Shown here in pieces: positions 26,526 to 34,883 of a stretch of DNA of 64,000 nucleotides. The DNA is from DATLGB01 sp963724135 (GTDB lineage: Bacteria > Actinomycetota > Thermoleophilia > Solirubrobacterales > Solirubrobacteraceae): the NCBI GenBank assembly GCA_963724135.1, contig CAVRTA010000005.1, forward strand, positions 1-64,000, written 5' to 3'. The first letter of the stretch is position 1, and every line of letters starts with the position of its first letter. Both the position numbers and the translations under genes were made by a program. The notes beneath the pieces are model-generated. The model was not told the origin of the DNA, did not search any database, and saw nothing but the letters and a program-made list of their open reading frames with translations.

Positions 26526-27095
26526 TGGAGCCCGTCGGGCTGATCAAGGGCGGCGTCACGGTGCTCGACCGCGCCGACGTCGACACGGACCAGATCATCC
26601 CCGCGAAGTACCTCAAGCGCGTCGAGCGCACGGGCTTCGGCGAGTTCCTCTTCGACGAGTGGCGCAAGGACCCGAGCTTCGAGCTGCCCAAGAACCCGAT
26701 CCTGGCCACGGGCCCGAACTTCGGCTCCGGCTCGAGCCGCGAGCACGCGCCGTGGGCGCTCCAGGACTACGGCTTCCAGGCCATCGTGTCGAGCTCCTTC
26801 GCCGACATCTTCTTCTCCAACTGCCTGAAGATCGGGCTGCTGCCCGTCCAGCTTCCGGAGGACGAAGTCCGCGCGCTGATGGAAGCAGAAGAGGCCGAGG
26901 TAGATCTCGAAGCGCTCGAGGTCCGCTTCACAAGAGGGACGGACCCTTGTGACGTCGTTCGAGATCGAGGAGGACCGGCGCCACCGGCTGCTCAACGGGC
27001 TCGACGACATCGCGCTCACGCTGCAGCTCCAGGAGGCCATCGCCGCCTACGAGCGCGACCGCGAGCGCAGCGGGCCGGTGACGACGGCGCTGTGA
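26525..27095 (+). CDS. leuD: 3-Isopropylmalate dehydratase small subunit, frameshifted
   Basis: LeuD is the swivelling subunit of isopropylmalate isomerase. The sequence shows VTVLDRADVDTDQIIPAKYL, ATGPNFGSGSSREHAPWALQ (substrate-binding loop), VSSSFADIFFSNCLKIGLLP, and, after a shift near 26945, FEIEEDRRHRLLNGLDDIAL and LQEAIAAYERDRERS. About 190 residues, normal. The shifted region contains an imperfect hairpin (ACAAGAGGG, then CCCTTGT) and lower-GC codons than its neighbours. ATG 26525 overlaps the leuC stop, and the stop overlaps the leuB GTG. Confidence 0.92.
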
Positions 27096-28107
27096 ACCAG
27101 ATCGTCCTGCTGCCCGGCGACGGGATCGGCCCGGAGATCATCCCGGCCGCCACCGCCGTCCTTGACGCCGTCGCGCCGGGCCAGTTCGCCTACGAGGAGC
27201 ACCCCTTCGGCGGGGCGGCGATCGACGCCACCGGCGAGCCGCTCCCACAGCCGACGCTCGACGCGTGCCGGCAGGCGGACGCCGTCCTGCTCGCCGCCGT
27301 CGGCGGACCCGAGTGGGATCAGGGCGGCCCGCGTCCGGAAGCAGGCCTGCTCGGCCTCCGCAAGGAGCTCGGGCTGTTCGCCAACCTGCGGCCGGTCAAG
27401 GCGATCCCGGCCCTCGCCGGCGCCTCGCCGCTCAGGGACGTCGAGGACGTCGACCTGCTGGTCGTGCGCGAGCTCACCGGCGGCATCTACTTCGGCGCCA
27501 AGGAGGAGGGCACCGAGCGCGCGTCCGACCTCTGCACCTACACCCGCGAGGAGGTGGAGCGGATCGCCCGCGTCGCCTTTCGGGCCGCCAAGAGCCGCGT
27601 CGTCTCGCGTCGACAAGGCCAACGTGCTGGCCACGAGCCGCCTGTGGCGTGCCGTCGTCTCCGAGCTGCACCGCGAACGAATTCATCCACATCGAGCTCC
27701 AGCACCTGCTCGTCGACAACGCCGCGATGCAGCTGGTGACCAACCCGCGCCACTTCGAGGTGATCCTGACCGAGAACATGTTCGGCGACATCCTCAGCGA
27801 CGAGGCCTCGATCCTCACCGGGTCGATCGGCCTGCTGCCGAGCGCGAGCCTCGGCGGCGACGGCCCCGGCCTGTTCGAGCCCGTCCACGGCTCCGCCCCC
27901 GACATCGCGGGCCAGGGCGTCGCCAACCCGCTGGCGATGATCCTGTCCGCGGCGATGATGCTGCGCCACGGCTTCGGCCTCGAGTCCGAGGCGACGGCGG
28001 TCGAGCTCGCCGTCGACGCCGCGCTCGCCGACGGGCTGCGCACCGCCGACCTCGGCGGCTCGGCCTCTACGGAGGATGCGGTGCAGGCGGTTCTCGAACA
28101 TCTGTAG
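27092..28107 (+). CDS. leuB: 3-Isopropylmalate dehydrogenase, frameshifted
   Basis: LeuB oxidises and decarboxylates 3-isopropylmalate with NAD, and 3-methylmalate in the citramalate route. The sequence has IVLLPGDGIGPEIIPAATAV, LGLRKELGLFANLRPVKAI, LLVVRELTGGIYFGAKEEG, the catalytic Lys in VDKANVLATSRLWR, and ILTENMFGDILSDEASILTG with metal-binding Asp residues. LFEPVHGSAPDIAGQGVANP forms the NAD site. Two or more shifts lie between 27603 and 27680. GTG start overlapping the leuD stop as GTGA; about 338 residues. Confidence 0.93.
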
Positions 28108-28151
28108 CCCCGGTAAGCTCAGCTGACCTTCGAACGCGAGGAGCGTCAGCT

Positions 28152-29091
28152 GTGGTCTCAGCGGATTACGTGTGGATGAACGGGGAGTTCGTGGCCTTCG
28201 AGGACGCGAAGGTACCCGTGCTCACGCACGCGCTGCACTACGGCTCCGGCGTCTTCGAGGGCATCCGCTGCTACGACACGCCGCGGGGTCCCGCGGTCTT
28301 CCGCCACCAGGCCCACATCGACCGGCTGTTCCAGTCGTGCCGGATGTACCACATGGCCATCCCGTACACGCGGGAGGAGCTCAAGCGCGCGACCGACGAG
28401 CTGATCACCCGCAATGGGTTCCGCGAGTGCTACATCCGCCCGCTCGTCTTCCGCGGTGCCGGGCCGATGGGGCTGTACCCGCTCAACTCGCCGGTCGAGG
28501 TGGCGATCGCGACGTGGGAGTGGGGGAGCTACCTCGGTGACGAGGGCAAGCTCAACGGGGTGCGCGCGCACGTCTCGAGCTGGCGGCGCATCGACAGCGG
28601 CAGCGTCATCCCGGCCGCCAAGGCGACCGGCCAGTACCTGAACTCGATCCTGGCCAAGATCGAGTCCGAGAAGGCCGGCTACGAGGAGGGCATCCTGCTC
28701 GACCAGCGCGGCATGGTCTGCGAGGGCACGGGCGAGAACCTGTTCATCGTCAAGGACGGTCGCATCGCCACGCCGACGTTCGCCAACGGACATCCTCGGC
28801 GGCATCAACCGCGCGTCGGTGATCGAGATCATCCGCGACCTCGGCATCGAGCTCGCAGGAGCGCGACGTGGCCCGCGGCGAGCTCTACATGGCCGACGAG
28901 GTCTTCATGACCGGCACCGCCGCCGAGCTGACGCCGATCCGCGAGATCGACAACTACGCCGGTCGGCGACGGCCGGCCCGGCCCGATCACCGCAGCAGGT
29001 CCAGCAGATCTTCGAGGACGCGCTCCACGGGCGCAGCGAGCGCTACGCCAAGTGGAACGACCTCGTCGAAGTGCCGGCGCCTGCTCCGTGA
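28152..29091 (+). CDS. ilvE: Branched-chain amino acid aminotransferase, frameshifted
   Basis: IlvE transfers the amino group to the branched-chain keto acids. It is a fold-type IV PLP enzyme: YVWMNGEFVAFEDAKVPVL, HYGSGVFEGIRCYDT, IRPLVFRGAGPMGLYPLNS, VIPAAKATGQYLNSILAKIE with the PLP lysine, CEGTGENLFIVKDG, and ADEVFMTGTAAELTPIREID. Shifts near 28790, 28858, 28965 and 28996 each fit one extra base. GTG 28152 has GAGGAG eight bases upstream. Its stop overlaps the cimA start as GTGA. About 310 residues. Confidence 0.93.
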
Positions 29092-30649
29092 TCGTCTACG
29101 ACTGCACCCTGCGCGACGGCATGCAGGGGGAGGGGATGTCGCTCTCCGCGGAGGAGAAGCTGCGCGTCGCCCACGTCCTCGACGGCCTCGGCATCCACGT
29201 GATCGAGGCCGGCTTCCCGGCGTCGAACCCCAAGGAGGAGGCGTTCTTCGCGCTGCTCGCAGCAGGAGACGTTCGCGACCGCGCAGATCGCCGCCTTCGG
29301 GATGACGCGCCGCCGTGACGTGACCGCCGACGACGACCCGGCGCTGCGGCTGCTGGCCGAGACGCTTCGCGCCGGTGGCGACGATCGTCGGCAAGTCGTG
29401 GGGCCTGCACCTCGAGAAGGTGGTCAAGGTCGACCGCGAGGAGAACCTGCGCATGATCGCCGACTCCGTGGCGTTCCTGGTCGCCCAGGGCAAGCGCGTC
29501 GTCTACGACGCCGAGCACTTCTTCGACGGCTACGCGGACGACCCCGCCTACGCGCTGCAGTGCGCCCGCGCAGCCGCCGAGGCGGGCGCCGAGTGGGTCA
29601 CGCTGTGCGACACCAACGGCGGCCGCATGCCGCACGAGATCGCCGCAGCGACCCGGGCCGCGGTGGCCGAGCTGTCAGACCGGCGTCGGCATCCACTGCC
29701 ACGACGACGCCGGCTGCGGCGTCGCGAACTCGCTCGCCGCCGTGCGCGAGGGCGCCGGCCTCGTCCAGGGCACGATGAACGGCTACGGCGAGCGCTGCGG
29801 CAACGCCAACCTGGTCACGATCGTCCCCAACCTCCAGCTCAAGCTCGGCATCGAATGCGTCCCGGCGCTGACGGAGCTGGACCGAGGCCAGCCAGCTGCT
29901 CGACGAGATGCTCAACTTCCCGCCCGAGCCCAACCGGCCCTACGTCGGCGCGAACGCCTTCGCGCACAAGGGCGGCCTGCACGTCGCCGGCGTCAACGCC
30001 GACCCGGCGACGTTCGAGCACGTCGACCCGGCGGCGGTCGGGAACACGCGCGAGATCCTGATCTCCGAGCTCAGCGGCAAGGGGACGGTCCTCGTCGCGC
30101 GCGAGCGCAGCCGGGGTCGAGATCGACGACGGCACCGCGGCGCGGGTCGCCGAGCGCGTCAAGCAGCTCGAGCACCAGGGCTACCACTTCGAGGCCGCCG
30201 ACGGCTCCTTCGACCTGCTGATCCGGCGCGAGACCGGCGAGTACGAGCCGCTCTTCCGCCTCGAGTCCTGGCGCGTGATCGCGGAGAAGCACGAGGACGG
30301 GCAGGTCACCACCGAGGCCACGATCAAGATCTGGGTCGACGGCGAGCGCTTCATCCGCACCGCGGAGGGCAACGGCCCGGTGCACGCGCTCGACCTCGCG
30401 CTGCGCGGCGCGATCTCAGAGCGCCACCCGCACCTGCGCGACATCCGCCTGGTCAACTACAAGGTGCGCATCCTCGAGGAGTTCAAGGCGACCGGTGCCA
30501 CGACGCGCGTGCTGCTCGACGCCACCGACGGCCACGACACGTGGGGCTCGATCGGCGTCCACGAGAACATCATCGAGGCCTCCTGGGACGCGCTCGTCGA
30601 CTCGCTCGAGGCGGGGATGATCCCGCGTCGCGCGCCGCTGAAGACGTGA
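29088..30649 (+). CDS. cimA: (R)-Citramalate synthase, frameshifted
   Basis: CimA condenses pyruvate with acetyl-CoA to citramalate, opening the threonine-independent route to isoleucine. The N-terminus VIVYDCTLRDGMQGEGMSLS, then GKSWGLHLEKVVKVDREEN, TLCDTNGGRMPHEIAAATR, VGIHCHDDAGCGVANSLAAV, GTMNGYGERCGNANLVTIVP and VGANAFAHKGGLHVAGVNAD are characteristic of this subgroup and not of LeuA. A C-terminal LeuA-type regulatory domain follows (IRLVNYKVRILEEFKATGA). Shifts near 29265, 29366, 29678, 29885 and 30108. About 520 residues. It follows ilvE by a GTGA overlap and leads into the DegT gene by another. Confidence 0.9.
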
Positions 30650-31696
30650 AGGTCCCGATGGCTCGCCCGGTCCTCGGACCGGAGGAGCTGGCGGCGGTCA
30701 AGGAGGTTCTCGACTCGGGCCAGCTGTCGCTGGGGCCGCGCGTTCCCGCCTTCGAGGAGGCGTTCGCGGCGCGCGTCGGCGCGCGCCACGCGAGCGCGGT
30801 CTCGAGCGGGACGGCCGGCCTGCACCTCGCGCTGCGCGCCGCGGGCGTCGGCGACGGCGACGAGGTCATCACGTCGCCGTTCTCCTTCGTCGCCTCCGCC
30901 AACGTGATCCTCTACGAGCGCGCCAAGCCCGTGTTCGTCGACATCGACCCGGACACGCTGTGCATCACGCCGGAGGCGGTGGCCGCCGCCGTCACGCCGC
31001 GCACGCGCGCCGTGCTGCCCGTGTCGATCTTCGGCAAGGCGTGCGACGTGCCCGACGCCGGCGTCCCGGTCGTCGAGGACGCCTGCGAGGCGCTCGGCGC
31101 GGTGCGCGACCGCGGCCACAGCGCCGTCTTCGCCTTCTATCCCAACAAGCAGATGACCACGGGTGAGGGCGGCGTGGTCACAACGGACGACCTGGCGGTC
31201 AAGCAGCGCATCGACTCGGAGCGCAACCAGGGCCGCGCGCCGGACATGGGCTGGCTCGACCACGACCGGCTCGGCTTCAACTACCGCCTCACCGACATCG
31301 CCAGCGCGATCGGGCTGGTGCAGCTCGAGCGGCTCGACGGGATGCTGGCCGACGCGCGCGAACGTCGCCCGCACCTACCACGCCGCTCTGGCCGATCTCG
31401 ACGTCGAGCGCCTCGACGACGACCGCTCCTGGTTCGTCTACGTCGTCCGCCTCCCGCGCGGCGTGGACCGCGACGACTCGATCCGCGCGCTGGCCGCCGA
31501 GGGCATCCCGAGCAAGCCCTACCTGCCGGCGATCCACCTGTTCAGCTTCTACCGGGCCATGGGCTACCGCGAGGGGCAGTTCCCGGTCGCCGAGGACGTC
31601 GCCGCCCGCTCGATCGCGCTGCCGTTCTTCCCGCAGATGACCGGGGACGAGGTGGCGCTCGTCGCGGACGCGCTCAGCCGAGTGCTACGGGCTTGA
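30646..31696 (+). CDS. DegT/DnrJ/EryC1/StrS family aminotransferase, frameshifted
   Basis: A fold-type I PLP enzyme of the sugar-aminotransferase family: VKEVLDSGQLSLGPRVPAFE, HASAVSSGTAGLHLALRAAG, EVITSPFSFVASANVILYER, VVEDACEALGAVRDRG with the PLP-stacking Asp, and AFYPNKQMTTGEGGVVTTDD with the PLP lysine. GFNYRLTDIASAIGLVQLER is also typical. Members act on NDP-keto-sugars or related ketones. One shift near 31362; about 349 residues. The GTG start overlaps the cimA stop as GTGA, which is unusual company for a sugar enzyme. Its 3' end overlaps the convergent GNAT gene by 23 bases. Confidence 0.85.
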
Positions 31697-32300
31697 AGTA
31701 GGAGACGAACCCCGGCCCGCCGATCGCCGCCTCGACGTGGCCGTCGGGTGCCCGGCGCTCACCCGTCGCCGCAAAGCCGCAGCCCTCGTAGAGCGCCCGG
31801 GCGTCGTCGTTGGCCAGCCCGGTGTCGAGCGCCACGCCCGTGAGGCCGCGGCTGAGAGCGCGCCCCTCGGCGTCGGCGAGGAGCGCCCTGGCGGTCCCGC
31901 GCCGCCGATGCGCCGGGTCGACGGCCAGCGCGTCGACGTAGTACGAGCGCCGGGGCGGCACCGGCATCACCTCGGCCGAGGCGCGCAGGTGGCGGACCAC
32001 CTGAGGCCAACGGTGGACCGGCAGCCGCAGCAGCGAGACCAGCACGAAACGGCGGGCGAGAGCGTCACCGTCGGCGGACGGGAACCCCACGATGGCGCCG
32101 ATCACCTCGCCGTCGGCGTCGGCCACACGGCAGACGTCGTGCCCGGCGGTGTGGCCGGGCTTGGGCCACATCGCCTCGAGCATCCGCCGCGCCCGCTCGG
32201 GCGACCCGGTGTAGGCGTCGTAGTAGGGCTGCGCAGAGAGATAGAGCAGGCGTGGCGCGGCGTGATCGCGCGGGCGGGCGGACCGGACGAGCAGGGCCAC
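31674..32300 (-). CDS. GNAT family N-acetyltransferase
   Basis: The 208-residue protein carries the acetyl-CoA-binding motif A in YYVDALAVDPAHRRRGTARA and the downstream LTGVALDTGLANDDARALYE plus GCGFAATGERRAPDG of GNAT enzymes. GTG 32300 gives a sensible N-terminus (VALLVRSARPRDHAAPRLLY); longer upstream readings look non-coding. Substrate unknown. It is convergent with the DegT gene. Confidence 0.75.
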   Translation of the reverse strand: MALLVRSARPRDHAAPRLLYLSAQPYYDAYTGSPERARRMLEAMWPKPGHTAGHDVCRVADADGEVIGAIVGFPSADGDALARRFVLVSLLRLPVHRWPQVVRHLRASAEVMPVPPRRSYYVDALAVDPAHRRRGTARALLADAEGRALSRGLTGVALDTGLANDDARALYEGCGFAATGERRAPDGHVEAAIGGPGFVSYFKPVALG

Positions 32301-32482
32301 GCCTGGGATGATGCCGTTGTGGCCCGACCCGTAGCCCCTCACCACAGATCCGCGGCGCCGACCACCGCCTGGCGGCGTCCTCGGGTCTCGATGTGCCAAA
32401 GGCACACCCTCGACCCTGCGTCCTTCCCATGCGGCGCCGGCATCCACGGATCCGCGGCGAGGGACCACGGATCGGACCACTG

Positions 32483-33838
32483 ATGTCCCGCTTCGCCGAG
32501 CCACAGGACCCCGTCTTCCGGCGGCTGAACACGTCGGCCGGGTTCGACTGGCGCCTCGCCCCCTACGACATCGCCCAGTCGCGCGCGCACGCGGCGATGC
32601 TGGCGGCGAGCGGGATCATCACCGACTCCGACCGCGACGAGCTGCACGCCGCGCTCGACCGCGTCGCGGAGGAGCTCGACGCCGGCGAGTTCACGTGGCA
32701 GGCCGACGACGAGGACGTGCACATGGCGATCGAGCGCCGGGTGACCGAGATCGCCGGGCACGGTCGGCGGCAAGCTGCACACCGCGCGCAGCCGCAACGA
32801 CCAGGTCGCGACCGACATGACGATGTTCGTGCGCGCGCACGCGCTGCAGACGCTCGAGCAGCTCACCGACCTGCAGACGGTGCTCGTGCAGCGTCGCCGA
32901 GGCGCCACCTCGACTGGCCGATGCCCGGCTACACGCATCTCCAGCGCGCGCAGCCCGTCTACCTCAGCCACCACCTGCTGGCGTACTTCTGGATGTTCCG
33001 CCGCGACGCGCGGCGCTTCGAGTTCGTGCTCGGGGCGACCGACCAGCTGCCGCTCGGCGCCGGCGCGCTGGCCGGGCGTCAACTTCGCCACCGACCGGCG
33101 CATGGTCGCCCAGGAGCTGGGCTTCGCGGGGGTCGCGCCGAACTCGATCGACGCCGTCTCGAACCGCGACTTCGTGCTCGACTTCCTGGCGGCCGCGGCG
33201 ACCTGCGCGACGCACCTGTCCCGGCTCGGCGCGGAGCTCGTGCTGTGGTCGAGCGAGGAGTTCGGCTTCGCCGAGGTCTCGGACGCGTGGGCGTCGGGGT
33301 CGTCGATCATGCCGCAGAAGAAGAACCCCGACGCGGCGGAGCTCCTGCGCGGCAAGGCGCCGCGCGTGGTGGCGCATCTGACGGCGCTTCACGGCGTCCT
33401 CCACGGCCTGCCGCTGACCTACAACAAGGACCTCCAGGAGGACAAGGAGGGGCTGTTCGACGCCGTCGACACGCTCGACCTGTGCCTGGCCGCCGGCGCG
33501 CGGGATGCTCGAGGGCATCACCTTCCACCGCGAGGCGCTGGCGGCGGCCGCCGGCGACGAGCTGATCGCCGCCACCGACATCGCCGACCTGCTGGTCACG
33601 CCGCGGCGTGCCCTTCCGCCAGTCGCACGGCATCGTGGCCGGGCTCGTGCGCACGGCGGTGGAGTCGGGACGCGTCCTGTCCGAGCTGACGCGGGACGAG
33701 CTGCCCGAGCCGCTCGACGACGAGTACTACGAGGTGCTGCGGTCCTCGGCCTGGCTGGAGTCCAAGGTCTCGGAGGGCGGAACGGCGCTCGATCGCGTGC
33801 GCGAGCAGCTCGCGCACGCGCGCGCAGAGCTTGAAGGC
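32483..33838 (+). CDS. argH: Argininosuccinate lyase, frameshifted
   Basis: ArgH cleaves argininosuccinate to arginine and fumarate. Visible segments are FDWRLAPYDIAQSRAHAAML, EFTWQADDEDVHMAIERRVT, MPGYTHLQRAQPVYLSHHLL, the family signature SSIMPQKKNPDAAELLRGKA, LPLTYNKDLQEDKEGLFDAV, and SSAWLESKVSEGGTALDRVR near the C-terminus. Shifts lie near 32761, 32895, 33078, 33505 and 33607. Length about 450 residues. As written the frame runs without a stop into the Mpg gene; the ArgH-like sequence ends at about 33838. Confidence 0.9.
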
Positions 33839-34404
33839 CTGCTCGGGCCTGAGTTCTACGACCGCGCAGGTCCTCGACGTCGCTCGCGAGCTTGGTCGGG
33901 TGCGTCGTCGCGCCACGGCGAGACGGCAGGGGTGATCGTCGAGACCGAGGCCTACCACGAGTCCGAGCCGGCCTGCCACGCCTACGTCGGCGTCACGCGC
34001 ACGCACCCGCGTGCTGTTCGGAGCGCCGGGTACGGCCTACGTCTACCGCTCGTACGGGATCCACGCGCTGCTCAACGCGGTCTGCGAGCCCGAGGGCGTC
34101 GGCGCCGCCGTGCTGATCCGCGCGCTCGAGCCGCTCGACGGGGCTCGACGCTCATGCGCGAACGGCGCGGCCTGCGGCGCGCCGAGGACCTCTGCTCGGG
34201 CCCGGGCAAGCTCACCCAGGCGCTCGGCGTCGAGCTGACCGAGAACGACACGTCCTGGTGGACGGCCCGATCCGGATCGAGCCCGGGCGATCCGCTGCCC
34301 GATCCTCGTCGGCCGGCGGATCGGCATCACCAAGGCGGCTGAGCTCGCCGTGGCGCTTCTGCGCCGCCGGGAACCGCCACGTGTCGAGGCCGTGGATCAC
34401 GTAG
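33839..34404 (+). CDS. mpg: 3-Methyladenine DNA glycosylase (AAG/Mpg family), frameshifted
   Basis: Mpg removes alkylated purines in base excision repair. The pieces GVIVETEAYHESEPACHAYV (with the catalytic Glu region), YVYRSYGIHALLNAVCEPEG, AAVLIRALEPLDG, EDLCSGPGKLTQALGVELTE and FCAAGNRHVSRPWIT cover the whole family of about 190 residues. There are shifts near 33872, 33895, 34008, 34140, 34255, 34285 and 34353. No stop separates it from ArgH as written (ARAELEGLLGPEFYDR), so it is either fused to ArgH or a stop has been lost by a one-base deletion near 33833. It ends at TAG 34402-34404. Confidence 0.8.
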
Positions 34405-34883
34405 AGGCGCGCATCCGCAGCGACCCGCAGTGGCAGCGCGGCGTGGCGTGGGGCGCACCGATGCGCGGGCATCCCGAGGCGACGGTCGCCGAGCACATCG
34501 AGGAGGTCCTCGCCAACGTCGCCCGCGAGCCGGCGGCGCTCCAGGAGCACCTGCGCGTGATCGCGCTCGTCCACGACGCGATGAAGCACCGCGTGCGCTG
34601 GTACCGGCCCGACCACGCGCGGCTGGCCGCGAACTTCGCCGCGCGCCACGTCGGCGACCAGGGGGTCCTCAAGGTGGTTCGCCGCCACGACGACGCCTAC
34701 CGCGCCTGGCGGCTCGGCCGCCGCACGCGGCTGTGGCCGCTGGCGCGCTGGCGCGCCCGCCGCCTGATCGCCGACCTCGGCTGCGATCTCGAGCTCTACC
34801 GCGCCTTCTACCGCTGCGACAACCGCACGGGCGACAAGACCGCCGAGCCGCTCGAATGGTTCGAGTCGCTTCTCAGTCGCTAG
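34392..34883 (+). CDS. HD-domain-like protein
   Basis: The 163-residue protein has HPEATVAEHIEEVLANVARE and LRVIALVHDAMKHRVRWYRP, matching the H...HD arrangement of HD phosphohydrolases, and a later Asp in GDQGVLKVVRRHDDAYR. A GTG at 34392 is chosen because it lies just at the end of mpg; a start at 34461 would lose the first His. It overlaps mpg by 13 bases and the convergent PBP gene by 11. Substrate unknown. Confidence 0.65.
   Translation: MDHVEARIRSDPQWQRGVAWGAPMRGHPEATVAEHIEEVLANVAREPAALQEHLRVIALVHDAMKHRVRWYRPDHARLAANFAARHVGDQGVLKVVRRHDDAYRAWRLGRRTRLWPLARWRARRLIADLGCDLELYRAFYRCDNRTGDKTAEPLEWFESLLSR

Noticed and set aside
26935..26970. Attenuator or mobile-repeat hairpin in leuD
   Set aside because: The imperfect ACAAGAGGG/CCCTTGT hairpin lies in coding sequence at a frameshift, so it is more likely a local sequence error region.
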